Shown here piece after piece: positions 17,111-26,800 of a DNA stretch of 64,000 nucleotides. The position numbers and the translations under genes were made by a program. The notes below the pieces were generated by a model, which saw nothing but the letters and a program-made list of their open reading frames with translations, made no database searches and was not told where the DNA came from. The stretch comes from Bacteroidota bacterium. Its GTDB lineage: Bacteria; Bacteroidota; Ignavibacteria; Ignavibacteriales; Ignavibacteriaceae. Each line of letters opens with the position of its first letter. Position 1 is the first letter of the stretch. The stretch spans positions 1 to 64,000 of the forward strand of contig JADFPP010000005.1 of assembly GCA_022562275.1 (NCBI GenBank). The letters run 5' to 3'.

Positions 17111-18229
17111 ATGCATTTAACCAGATTGAAATTTTTCGTTGTAGTATTGGGTATAATAGTTATGCATGGAACAGAATTGAATGCACAGATAAAGATTAAG
17201 GCCGTGGGTGATATTATGCTTGGTTCTGTTACACCAAAAAAAATATTGCCGCCCGATGAGGGTAAAGAATTTGTTGAATCGATTGGAGATTTATTACAAG
17301 CTGCCGATATTGTTTTTGGAAACCTTGAAGGAACTTTTATTGAAGATGAGATGGAGCCACAAAAATGCTCGGAACGATCTCGCAAAGCTGCAACTTGTTA
17401 TGAGTTTGGAATGCCTGAATATCTTGCTGAATCTTTAAAAGAAATTGGCTTTAATGTTGTTAACCAGGATAACAATCACTCTGTAGACTACGGCGAAGAG
17501 GGTTACATCTTAACACAAGAAAAACTGAGCGAATTAGGAATTAAATTTATACCAAAGAAAGGAGTAGCAGAATTCACAATTAAAAATTCCCGGGTTGCGT
17601 TCATTGCATTCGGTTATTCAGAAAATTCATATCATATTTCAGATCTTGAAAATGCCAAAAATGTTATTTCAAAATTAAATGATAGGTTTGATATTATTAT
17701 TGTTTCATTCCACGGAGGTGCAGAAGGTAAAGATGCAATTCACGTTCCCGACTCCACAGAAATATACCTTGGCGAAAACCGCGGAAATGTTTATGCATTT
17801 GCCCACACTGTAATTGATGCAGGAGCGGATATGGTATTAGGTCACGGACCTCACGTTTTGCGGGCTATGGAAGTATATAAAAACAAACTGATCGCGTACT
17901 CACTTGGTAATTTTTTAACATATGGTAATATTAACATTGGCGGAGTAAGTGGTATAAATATAATTCTTGAAGCTGAGATTGATGAAAATACTGGTGATTT
18001 TTTACGAGGTAAACTAATTTCTGTTAAACAAATTGGGTACGGAATTCCGGTTCCGGATAAAACCAATGAAGGATTTCAATTAGTGAAAACTTTAACATTG
18101 AAAGATATTTCAAATTCGCATTTACTTTTTATTAATTCGGGTGCCATTTTTAACTCGATGATTGCTCCGCCACCGATCAGACCTATGGAGGATACAAAAA
18201 ATATTACTGGCATTAGAGCAATAGATTGA
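17111..18229 (+). CDS. CapA family protein (poly-gamma-glutamate capsule / metallophosphatase-like)
   Basis: A 372-residue exported protein with a signal peptide (to about residue 25, ELNAQ). The CapA/PGA_cap domain follows: KAVGDIMLGS, then FGNLEGTFIED, VVNQDNNHSVDYGEEG, FHGGAEG, LGHGPHVLRAMEVYKNKLIAYSLGNF. Asp, Asn and His residues in these motifs are the metal ligands of the calcineurin-like fold. CapA proteins are linked to poly-glutamate capsules in bacilli, but in this lineage the substrate is unknown. It is convergent with frr. Confidence 0.85.
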   Translation: MHLTRLKFFVVVLGIIVMHGTELNAQIKIKAVGDIMLGSVTPKKILPPDEGKEFVESIGDLLQAADIVFGNLEGTFIEDEMEPQKCSERSRKAATCYEFGMPEYLAESLKEIGFNVVNQDNNHSVDYGEEGYILTQEKLSELGIKFIPKKGVAEFTIKNSRVAFIAFGYSENSYHISDLENAKNVISKLNDRFDIIIVSFHGGAEGKDAIHVPDSTEIYLGENRGNVYAFAHTVIDAGADMVLGHGPHVLRAMEVYKNKLIAYSLGNFLTYGNINIGGVSGINIILEAEIDENTGDFLRGKLISVKQIGYGIPVPDKTNEGFQLVKTLTLKDISNSHLLFINSGAIFNSMIAPPPIRPMEDTKNITGIRAID

Positions 18230-18250
18230 ACTCAGCTTTGTTGGGTAATA

Positions 18251-18282
18251 ACAAAAAACCCAACCTAAAATTAAGCTGGGTT
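18251..18282 (-). terminator. Intrinsic terminator after frr
   Basis: AACCCA (18257-18262) and TGGGTT (18277-18282) pair, with partial extension inward. On the minus strand the stem is followed by TTTTTTG. It lies between the convergent capA-like and frr genes. Confidence 0.7.
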
Positions 18283-18307
18283 GATAATAATTCTAAACAA
18301 GAATTTG

Positions 18308-18862
18308 TTAAACTCTCATTATTTCTTCTTCTTTGTGTTTTAAAATCTCATCTATCAGTTTAGTATGTTCATTTGTTATCTTTTGCACTTCATCTTCTGC
18401 ATCCGCTAATTGATCCTCGGACATCTTTTTTTCCTTCTCCTCTTTTTTCAATTGATCATTTGCATCTCTTCTTATATTTCTCACAGCTATCTTAATTTCT
18501 TCCCCATATTTTTTAATTAGTTTAACAAGTTCGCGTCTTCTTTCTTCGGTTGGAGCCGGAACCGGGATTTTTAAATTAGTGCCATCATTAACAGGATTAA
18601 GCCCAAGATTTGCTTCCATTATTGCTTTCTCAATAACTGCCGTCATTGGCTTTTCCCAGGGAGTAATCGAAAGAGTGTGTGAATCCAGCACTGAAACATT
18701 TCCTACCTGTTTAAGCGGTACTAAGCTTCCGTAACTTTCAACTTTAATACCATCCAATAATGCTGTAGTTGCTTTTCCACTACGGATTTTAGCAAGATCA
18801 TTTCTCAATGCTTCTAAGGATTTATCCATTCTCGTTTTTGCATCTTTAATTACCGTGTGCAT
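18308..18862 (-). CDS. frr: Ribosome recycling factor
   Basis: Splits post-termination ribosomes together with EF-G. It is full length at 184 residues. Conserved regions are LRNDLAKIRSGKATTALLDGI, QVGNVSVLDSHTLSITPWEK, GLNPVNDGTNLKIPVPAPTEERRRELVK and VAVRNIRRDAND-like RNIRRDANDQLKK. It follows pyrH, the usual order. Confidence 0.97.
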   Translation of the reverse strand: MHTVIKDAKTRMDKSLEALRNDLAKIRSGKATTALLDGIKVESYGSLVPLKQVGNVSVLDSHTLSITPWEKPMTAVIEKAIMEANLGLNPVNDGTNLKIPVPAPTEERRRELVKLIKKYGEEIKIAVRNIRRDANDQLKKEEKEKKMSEDQLADAEDEVQKITNEHTKLIDEILKHKEEEIMRV

Positions 18863-18878
18863 ATTATTCTCCAGTTAA

Positions 18879-19619
18879 TTAAATATTTTCGGTAACTTTA
18901 GCTTCATTATTGACTACTGTACCAACTTGTTCCCCTGTTACCAGCTTAAGTAAATTATCCTCCAAGTCCATGTTGAATACTATCATGGGCAGATTATTTT
19001 CCTGACAAAGACTAACAGCAGTTAGATCCATAATTTTCAAATTTTTCTTTAATATATCCAGGTACGTAATTGTATCATATTTATTCGCATTCGGATTTTT
19101 TTCCGGATCGCTGTCAAATACTCCATCAACCCTCGTTCCTTTAATTATAACATCAGCGCCAATTTCCACCGCCCTTAACGAAGCTGCAGTATCGGTACTG
19201 AAATATGGATGACCTGTACCGGATCCTAAAATTACAATTCTTCCTTTTTCTAAATGCCTTATAGCTCTTCTGCGTATATACGATTCAGCAATCGCTTCCA
19301 TTTTAATAGCACTCATCAATCGTGTGGGAATATTAATTTTCTCTATTGCATTTTGAAGAGCGAGGGAATTTATCATAGTTGCAAGCATTCCCATATAATC
19401 TCCTGTAGCCCTGTCAATTCCTTGCGAAGCGGCACTTAAACCTCTGTAAATATTTCCGCCGCCAATAACCAATCCAACTTCCACACCAACATCGTGAATT
19501 TTTTTTACTTCCCCGGCAAAGAAATCTGTAACTTTTTTATCTATGCCAAATCCCTTAGAACCCATCAATGATTCACCGCTGAGTTTTAGTACCACTCTTT
19601 TATATTTAAGCTGACTCAT
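18879..19619 (-). CDS. pyrH: UMP kinase
   Basis: Converts UMP to UDP in pyrimidine synthesis. The 246-residue amino-acid-kinase fold shows [59 protein letters not shown] and [19 protein letters not shown]. Its gene order rpsB-tsf-pyrH-frr is conserved across bacteria. Confidence 0.97.
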   Translation of the reverse strand: MSQLKYKRVVLKLSGESLMGSKGFGIDKKVTDFFAGEVKKIHDVGVEVGLVIGGGNIYRGLSAASQGIDRATGDYMGMLATMINSLALQNAIEKINIPTRLMSAIKMEAIAESYIRRRAIRHLEKGRIVILGSGTGHPYFSTDTAASLRAVEIGADVIIKGTRVDGVFDSDPEKNPNANKYDTITYLDILKKNLKIMDLTAVSLCQENNLPMIVFNMDLEDNLLKLVTGEQVGTVVNNEAKVTENI

Positions 19620-19720
19620 ATTGTATTAGTTTACTTGTTTAAAAAGTTAATTAGTAATAATCACATTTAATCAATAATGTAATTTAGTACAATTTCTTAT
19701 TTAATTATTATGAGGAAATA

Positions 19721-19750
19721 TAAAAAAAGGTCTTAACAATGTTAAGACCT
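19721..19750 (-). terminator. Strong intrinsic terminator after tsf
   Basis: AGGTCTTAAC and GTTAAGACCT form a perfect 10-bp stem with loop AAT. On the minus strand it is followed by a run of seven T. It closes the rpsB-tsf unit and separates it from pyrH-frr. Confidence 0.9.
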
Positions 19751-19761
19751 GAGATGAATTT

Positions 19762-20619
19762 TTATTTTTTTTCGTCACCAAGATGAAATCGATGAAAACG
19801 AGATATCTTCGCTTCGGTATGGTGGTTAGTGTTAAATTCTGTGATGAGATCATTTACAGATTTAGAATTGTCTTTTATAAATGATTGTTCCGAAAGACAA
19901 TTTTCCTGATAAAATTTATTTAATTTTCCCGTTGCAATTTTTTCTACAATTTGTTCAGGTTTGCCTTCCTTAAGTGCTATTTCCTTATAAATCTCTATTT
20001 CTTTTTCAATAATTTCTTTGGGAATTTCTTCCCTGTAAACAGCAATTGGGTTCATTGCTGCTACCTGCATTGCAATATCTTTGCCTAAAGTATATAGTTC
20101 TTCAGAAGCATTTGCCACATTATCAAATTTTATTAATACACCAAGCTTGGATCCCAAATGAATATAGTCAATAATAACTCCCTTTGGTGTTTGTTCATTT
20201 ACCAGTCTTGATATTTCAATTTTTTCACCAATTTTACTAAGTGCTTCCAAAATTTTTTCCTGAAGCGACGAATTTTTTTTCAATAGTTCATCAACCGAAG
20301 ATGGTTGTGTTCTAAATACAACATCCATAATATCATCAGCTAATTTTACAAACTCTTTACTCCTGGCTACAAAATCCGTTTCACAATTAACTTCTATAAT
20401 AGATCCTCGTTTTTTATCATCCGATATTTTAGTTACAACTAAACCTTCATTGGCTAACTTATCCGCTCGTTTTGCTGCTACCGACGTACCTTTCTTTCGA
20501 AGGATCTCTATAGCTTTTTCCATATCACCGTCAGCTTCTGTAAGGGCTTTTTTACAATCCATCATGCCGGCGCCGGTTTTTTTTCTTAATTCATTTACTT
20601 GTTTAGCAGTTATTGTCAT
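19762..20619 (-). CDS. tsf: Translation elongation factor Ts
   Basis: The nucleotide-exchange factor for EF-Tu. The N-terminal UBA-like motif ITAKQVNELRKKTGAGMMDC is followed by KALTEADGDMEKAIEILRKKG. The core has VNCETDFVARSKEF and DIAMQVAAMNP. I start it at the ATG 20617-20619, which has GGAG upstream and gives MTITAKQV. A longer reading from a TTG at 20640 would overlap the rpsB stop and add seven residues not seen in the family. Length of 285 is normal. Confidence 0.96.
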   Translation of the reverse strand: MTITAKQVNELRKKTGAGMMDCKKALTEADGDMEKAIEILRKKGTSVAAKRADKLANEGLVVTKISDDKKRGSIIEVNCETDFVARSKEFVKLADDIMDVVFRTQPSSVDELLKKNSSLQEKILEALSKIGEKIEISRLVNEQTPKGVIIDYIHLGSKLGVLIKFDNVANASEELYTLGKDIAMQVAAMNPIAVYREEIPKEIIEKEIEIYKEIALKEGKPEQIVEKIATGKLNKFYQENCLSEQSFIKDNSKSVNDLITEFNTNHHTEAKISRFHRFHLGDEKK

Positions 20620-20636
20620 TTCTTTTAGCTCCATTT

Positions 20637-21638
20637 TCAATTTATAACTTTATCTGTGTCGGGGGATAGTTTTTCTTTTTTCGTCTCATCATTTTGTTTT
20701 TGATCATTGATACTTATTTCTTCAGACTCACCATTATTTTCTTTCGGGGACTCTTTAGCCTTAATAGTTTCTTTTTCTTCTTTATCCTCTTTCGCAGGTT
20801 TTTCAGAATCTTCACTAACTTTATCTTCAGATTTTTCCGCTGTTTCTTTTTGTTTCTTAATCTTCTTTAGTTCTTCTTTTTTCTTTTCCTTTAACATTTT
20901 CCTTTCATTATTTAATCTTTCTCTTTCTGCAGCTTCTTCGGCTTTCACTTCACCAAGCTTGGTATGTCCCTCAATAACAGCCTCAGCCATAATTCCGGTT
21001 ATTACTTCAATAGTTTTCACAGCATCATCATTACCGGGGATAAGGTAATCGATAAGATCCGGGTTACAATTCGTATCAACAATTGCAAACAGGGGAATAT
21101 TCAATCTTCTTGCCTCATTAACAGCGATTGATTCTTTTTTTATATCAACAATAAAAAGTGCTCCAGGGAGCTTGTTCATTGATTCAACTCCTTCAAGAAC
21201 TTTTTTTAACTTTACCAGTTCTCTGGTTAAGAATAATCTTTCCTTTTTTGTAATGATGTCAAACGTTCCGTCGGTTTCTTGTTTTTCAATATTTTTCAGT
21301 CTTTTTACACTTTTCCTAATAGTTGCAAAGTTCGTAAGCATTCCTCCAAGCCAACGCTCACTTACCCAATTACAATCACATCTTTTTGCTTCAGATTCTA
21401 TCACTCCCTTTGCCTGATTTTTAGTACCAACAAACAGAACCGATTTACCTGCACTTGCAAGATTCCGCAATTCGTCTGCTGCAGTAGCGAGAAGCTTCTG
21501 GGTTTTTTTAAGATCAATTATATGGATCCCATTTTTTTCCATAAAAATATATGGCTTCATCTTGGGGTTCCAACGGCGGGTTAAATGTCCGAAATGAGCT
21601 CCGGACTGGATTAGCTGAGTTAAATCAACTGTACTCAT
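20637..21638 (-). CDS. rpsB: Ribosomal protein S2 with a long charged C-terminal tail
   Basis: A small-subunit ribosomal protein. Core motifs are [19 protein letters not shown], then [30 protein letters not shown] and [23 protein letters not shown], ending with DTNCNPD. The ATG at 21636-21638 with CAGGAG upstream is the right start; the longer reading adds 15 unrelated residues. The normal S2 core ends near residue 225. About 105 further residues form a Lys/Glu-rich low-complexity tail, which is longer than usual and probably disordered. Confidence 0.95.
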   Translation of the reverse strand: MSTVDLTQLIQSGAHFGHLTRRWNPKMKPYIFMEKNGIHIIDLKKTQKLLATAADELRNLASAGKSVLFVGTKNQAKGVIESEAKRCDCNWVSERWLGGMLTNFATIRKSVKRLKNIEKQETDGTFDIITKKERLFLTRELVKLKKVLEGVESMNKLPGALFIVDIKKESIAVNEARRLNIPLFAIVDTNCNPDLIDYLIPGNDDAVKTIEVITGIMAEAVIEGHTKLGEVKAEEAAERERLNNERKMLKEKKKEELKKIKKQKETAEKSEDKVSEDSEKPAKEDKEEKETIKAKESPKENNGESEEISINDQKQNDETKKEKLSPDTDKVIN

Positions 21639-21667
21639 TATGTTACTCCTGTTGTTTACTTCTACTC

Positions 21668-21735
21668 TCATCATCTTTACCATTCATCCCGATTCATCGG
21701 GACACAGGTGGTAAATCAGAAAGTATGAATGATGA
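21668..21735 (-). ncRNA. Structured leader upstream of rpsB (candidate r-protein leader)
   Basis: Three nested stems can form in the space between rpsI and rpsB. The outer stem pairs TCATCAT (21668-21674) with ATGATGA (21729-21735), the middle one TTTACCA (21676-21682) with TGGTAAA (21709-21715), and the inner one TCCCGA (21687-21692) with TCGGGA (21697-21702). There is no T-tract, so it is not a simple terminator. In E. coli S2 represses rpsB-tsf through its own leader. A similar role here is inferred from position only. Confidence 0.5.
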
Positions 21736-21741
21736 TTAATA

Positions 21742-22128
21742 TTATCTTTTAGAGAATTGAAATCTTTTTCTTGCTTTCGGCTGCCCGTATTTTTTACGTT
21801 CAACCATTCTGGGATCCCTGGTTAAATATCGATCCACTTTAAGTTTAGCTCTAAAATCAGGGTTTAAATCGACTAATGCGCGAGCAATACCTAATCGTAT
21901 TGCCTGGGCTTGCCCTGTAGTTCCACCTCCTCTCACGTTAACAAGCACATCATACTCTCCTTCAGTTTCAGTCACTCTAAATGGTGCTAATATATCGTCT
22001 CTGCTTATTGATTGAGGAAAAGCCTTTTCAAATTCATTTCCATTAACTTTAACGTTACCGCTGCCGTTCCTTAATATAACTCTTGCAACCGATGTTTTTC
22101 TTCTTCCCACGTAAATTTTATCTACCAT
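21742..22128 (-). CDS. rpsI: Ribosomal protein S9
   Basis: A 128-residue small-subunit protein with [38 protein letters not shown], and the basic C-terminal tail ending RKRFQFSKR that reaches the P-site tRNA. Its ATG overlaps the rplM stop by one base (TAATG), so the pair is translationally coupled. Confidence 0.97.
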   Translation of the reverse strand: MVDKIYVGRRKTSVARVILRNGSGNVKVNGNEFEKAFPQSISRDDILAPFRVTETEGEYDVLVNVRGGGTTGQAQAIRLGIARALVDLNPDFRAKLKVDRYLTRDPRMVERKKYGQPKARKRFQFSKR

Positions 22129-22577
22129 TATTTCTCCGTTAAACTTAATACTTCTGGTTTCTGTGCTTTATGAGGATGATCTTCGCCAGAATAAACTTTC
22201 AATTTCTTGATTAATTTTCTACCGAGCCTGTTTTTGGGCAGCATTCCTTTCACAGCACTTTCAACAACAAACTCAGGTTTCTTCTTCATCATTTCCTTAA
22301 AGGAAGTTATTTTTTGCCCACCCGGATAACCGCTGTGGCTAATATATTGTTTGAGTTTTTCCCTTTTACCTGTAACCCTAACTTTATCTGCATTAACAAC
22401 AACAACAAAATCACCCGTATCCATGTTTGGTGTAAATATAGCTTTGTTTTTCCCCCTGATAACCTTTGCAATTTCAGTAGCCATACGACCAAGTACCTGG
22501 TCCTTGGCATCAACTATATACCACTTTCGATCGACATCTTCTGTATGTATAAATCTGGTGATTTTTTCCTGCTTCAA
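22128..22577 (-). CDS. rplM: Ribosomal protein L13
   Basis: A 149-residue large-subunit protein with [38 protein letters not shown] and [19 protein letters not shown]. The start is a TTG preceded by a strong GGAGG, which decides the start. It opens the rplM-rpsI-rpsB-tsf run. Confidence 0.96.
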   Translation of the reverse strand: MKQEKITRFIHTEDVDRKWYIVDAKDQVLGRMATEIAKVIRGKNKAIFTPNMDTGDFVVVVNADKVRVTGKREKLKQYISHSGYPGGQKITSFKEMMKKKPEFVVESAVKGMLPKNRLGRKLIKKLKVYSGEDHPHKAQKPEVLSLTEK

Positions 22578-22620
22578 CTAATTTTCCTCCAATACGCAAA
22601 ATCATTTTTAAAAAAGCTTT

Positions 22621-22651
22621 CAAAATTACTTTATAACATCACAAAAGTCAA
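22621..22651 (-). promoter_or_regulatory. Promoter of the rplM-rpsI(-rpsB-tsf) operon
   Basis: The minus strand has TTG (22649-22651), exactly 20 bases, then TAATTTTG (22621-22628). This is the Bacteroidota-type promoter with the same spacing as the rRNA promoter in this window. It lies about 45 bases before the rplM start. Confidence 0.75.
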
Positions 22652-22832
22652 GAATTTACGCAATTAGTGTACAGTAATTAATTCTTCATAACCAAAGCCG
22701 GGGTGATTTACAAATTTTCAGAAGGAACAAACCAGTTTTACTTTCTATATCAGTTAATTTTTGAAGCATTTGTTAAAATCGTTAAATTTGAATCTTCATT
22801 TTTTTCAAATAAGTATTCATTAATAGTTTATA

Positions 22833-23870
22833 ATGAAAATACTAATTACCGGCGGTGCGGGATTTTTAGGAATTAACTTAGTTCGGTATTTCCATTACCG
22901 TGAGCACGAAATAGTTTCTTTGGATATCGCAGATTTTAATTATCCGGATATCAAGGATAAAATAACAATTATAAACGGTGATGTACGGGATAAGAAGATT
23001 GTAAATAAAGCAATGGAAGGAATTGATATTGTTATTCACACTGCCGCAGCGCTTCCTTTATACAAGCCGGAAGATATTTTTTCAACTGACGTTGAAGGAA
23101 CCCGTATTTTAATTAAAGCCGGTGAAGAACATAAAGTGAAAAGATTCATTCATATTTCTTCAACTGCTGTTTACGGCATTCCCAATCATCATCCCCTGTA
23201 TGAGGATGATAAATTAGATGGTGTTGGACCATACGGTAAAGCAAAGATACAAGCGGAAGAGGAATGTTTACATGCGAGAAAAAGAGGTATGTGCGTACCT
23301 ATAATTCGTCCGAAATCGTTCATAGGTCCGGAGCGGTTAGGAGTATTTGATCTTTTATTCGATTGGGCAAAAGACGGGCATGGTTTCCCGATGATTGGTA
23401 ATGGAAAAAACCGTTATCAGCTGCTCGATGTAGAAGACCTTTGTGAAGCAGTATATCTTTGTTGTACTTTAGATAAAGAAAAAGTAAATGATACTTTCAA
23501 TATTGGTGCTAAAGAATTCACAACTATGGGAGAAGATTACCAGGCAGTTCTTGATTACGCAGGTTACAATAAAAAAATAAAGGGTCTGCCGGAGAAACCG
23601 ATTATCTGGACATTAAGATTTTTGGAAATGTTGAAATTATCACCACTCTATAAATGGGTTTACGAAACCGCTTCAAAAGATTCTTTTGTTTCAATTGAAA
23701 AGGCGGGAAAAGTGCTCGGCTACAAACCCAAATTCTCAAACAAAGATGCATTGATAAGAAACTACAAATGGTATGTTGAACACATTGATGAGTTTAAAGA
23801 TAAATCCGGTATATCGCACCGAGTTCCCTGGAAGCAGGGAATATTGAGATTTGCAAAAATGTTTTTTTAA
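22833..23870 (+). CDS. NAD-dependent epimerase/dehydratase (extended SDR)
   Basis: A 345-residue nucleotide-sugar-type SDR. The Rossmann motif GGAGFLGINLVRYF is at residues 7-20. Catalytic Ser-Thr and YxxxK are at ISSTAVYG and YGKAK. It resembles UDP-glucose 4-epimerase relatives, but the substrate cannot be told from sequence. The end lies one base from the stop of the convergent Avs-like gene. Confidence 0.85.
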   Translation: MKILITGGAGFLGINLVRYFHYREHEIVSLDIADFNYPDIKDKITIINGDVRDKKIVNKAMEGIDIVIHTAAALPLYKPEDIFSTDVEGTRILIKAGEEHKVKRFIHISSTAVYGIPNHHPLYEDDKLDGVGPYGKAKIQAEEECLHARKRGMCVPIIRPKSFIGPERLGVFDLLFDWAKDGHGFPMIGNGKNRYQLLDVEDLCEAVYLCCTLDKEKVNDTFNIGAKEFTTMGEDYQAVLDYAGYNKKIKGLPEKPIIWTLRFLEMLKLSPLYKWVYETASKDSFVSIEKAGKVLGYKPKFSNKDALIRNYKWYVEHIDEFKDKSGISHRVPWKQGILRFAKMFF

Positions 23871-23871
23871 T

Positions 23872-26800
23872 TTATTTTGATTTACTTCCACGGTTGTGTT
23901 GTGGTGGTTCAAAATGAGTATATAATTTTCCGGTTAATTTATCATCAAAAAGACAGTACGCACCGTTAATCTGAAGACGTCCCTCATATCTAAGATTAGG
24001 ACCGTAAGTTGGACCCAAAATATATTTCTCCCCAGCTACTGTCCATAAAATTTCATAATTAGATTTACTTAAAAATTCAGTAAATAATTTTTTATTTATT
24101 AACAAGCACGAAGGTCCCTTTTCTTTTGTTGAAGGATCAAATGCTACCAAATCCCCTGCAGAATTATAATAATGACCTTCATCACCCTTCCAATGAAGTT
24201 TCATTTCCTTCACAATAAGCTCACTTGGTAAATATAATCTTATTGAATCATCAATGGAACAATCATACCCAGTTTCTTGCAAGTATTGATCTGAACTAAC
24301 ATAAAAATTGTATTCCCCATTATTTCGAGGTTTTGTCCAGCCGTCATGGTTATAATAAGGAATATTGTGAAAGTCAAAAGCTTTTGAATTAAAAAATTCT
24401 CCAAGAAAAATTCTTGTCTGGTCGTGAGATTCGGGCATCCAACGGCCGTACCAGTTTTGTTTTTTAGCCCATTTAATAATTTTATCTTTTTCTAATTTGT
24501 GAATAAAATAACTGTTAACAAAAAGATTTAACTCTTTTTTGGGAATTTTTGAATGATCTTTATCAGGAGGTGTTGGCTCTTCCCATCTATAAAAGCCTTC
24601 AAGCACCAACCATTCAGAATCGTCTGGCTTTTCTACTCCAATTAAATTTTTACCATTTGGTATGTCATTACTTGATTTAATCCAAGTTAAGTTGTTTCCA
24701 ATGTTCCAGTCTTTATAATTTTCAGAAACCCACCAAGGATTTGACTTTATTCTCCAATCTTCTGCAAATGATTGTTTTAATAAGTTTGAGGGGTCAATAT
24801 TTCTAAGAAACCCTTGCCACGTTCCTTCATACTTATCCTCGTGTGACCAACTATCTTTACGATATTCAAAATTATCTGCAACCCTGGCCAGAAATTCATA
24901 GTACGCTAACCATTGATATTTTTTCCCAATTCTTTCAGGTTTACTAGTTCCTCTTCCATAAGCTCCTCTACTTGAATAGCGATCAAAAGTTCCAAAACTT
25001 TCTTTTTCCCAGCCTAATTGAAAAACTCGATTTAAAATAAATCTTTGCGCTATTTTTAAATCGAATGATGATTCATCATCATAAAAATTAGAACTCCTTA
25101 TATATGGCAATATAAATTCAATAATTTCTTTCCTTTTTACTCCTCGAAACGTTTTAATGATTTCTTTTTCAATTAATTGTTGAAACGCTTTCAATTTTTT
25201 ATCTGATAATACTTGTTTATAATGTTTCTTTCTTTTTTCAAAATCCAAGTCTTGAGCAGCCTTAATAATATGATATGATTTCTCAAAGTCATCCCATTTT
25301 TCTTTTTCTCTTGTTGTTAACGAATTTAGAAAATTATTATAGCGTTCTTTCTTTGTTAGTTTATTCTTTTTGTTCAGTCTTTTATTGCTCCATTTAAAAG
25401 TATGCCAATTTGTTCCAATTATATACCTAGCAAAATCACTTGAATCCATCACCGAACTGTATAAAAAATTTTGAGAAAAATCTTCATCAGATTTAGGATT
25501 CTCGACATAATATTTGCTTTGTAACAATTTCTCTGAAGGGATTCTTTCAGGCCATTTACTATTATAAGGTGGTTCAATTTTCTTACTATCGATATTTAAA
25601 CTGATATTGTTTCTTATTGCACAGTCAATTATTCCTCTTGCATAATCCTGCAATAAAATATTAGGAATTGGATTACCTTCCTTAAATTGCCAATCATATA
25701 TAAATTCAGAAATCTTTTTAAGATTACTTTTTTCTGGGTTCCTTAAAACGGCACCATAAATACTTGCAAATATTCTCTCTAATACATACATGTCATCAAT
25801 AGCTTTAAAATCTTCAAGTAATCTAATGTAAAAATGTGTTTTATATGTTAGAACATTTACCAATGCCTTTGTCGCTCTGTCCCTAACAAACCGATGTGAA
25901 GTAGTAAAAAACCAACACAATGTTTTACATATTAAAAACAATGATTCATCATCATAAGGATGCAGATCTTCATTATTCCAAGCCCAATCTATTATTCTAT
26001 CAACAGAACTTTGATTTTCATATTCATTAAATAGGAAGGTTGACCAGAAAGCATCTCTCTGTGGCATTTTGTGATTCATTAGGTAATCGTGTAATCTATT
26101 GCCATTAAAAGGATGATCTGGGTAAGAAGAAATCAGAAGTAATGTATTTAAAAACTCATTAAAATATTCATTATCCCCAATGATATAATCATTAATATAT
26201 TTATCCGTAATTTTTGTAAAACATTTATGTTCTCTCCATACTAGACTATCTATAAATGCCTCTTTAACCGGTCGAAATATTTTTAATTCTGGTATAAGTT
26301 CAACTAATTCCGTATTTAAAATTTCAGGAATTTGTACAGAAAATGATTCAATGAGTCCTTTATTAAACCAACATGCATTTTCATCTTTAAGTAATTCGCC
26401 TAAAACACTATCTTTTATAAAACTGTTCTTAAATTTCTGAACATCTAAATACTTTTTAAGATAGAGTTTAGCTTTATAATGATCTGTAAATTTTTCATAT
26501 GATAAACTAATCCCATCCTCATATTCACCATCCCCAATGTAAAATCTACTTTCGTGTATTACATTTTCGTGCAATAAGTTTCTAAATAAGGAATCTTCAT
26601 ATTTATTGAAGTTTAGAAATTTATCAATTACTTTTTTGGCAGTATCTCTTGGTAAATAAAAACCTTGACTTGAAACTAATTCTTCTACAAATCTTTCAAT
26701 AGCTTTATTTACTAAAAGATCTTTTTCATCAAAACTAAGTGAGTCCGATAATTTTTTATTAACAGAGGACATATAAAAATCAAAAATTTGTGAAATCCCA

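Noticed and set aside
20707-21048. Ser/Phe-rich open frame antisense to the rpsB tail
   Set aside because: Composition is the mirror of the Lys/Glu-rich tail on the other strand, so it is a shadow.
22314-22667. Open frame antisense to rplM
   Set aside because: It covers the rplM start and promoter on the opposite strand and lacks any recognisable domain.
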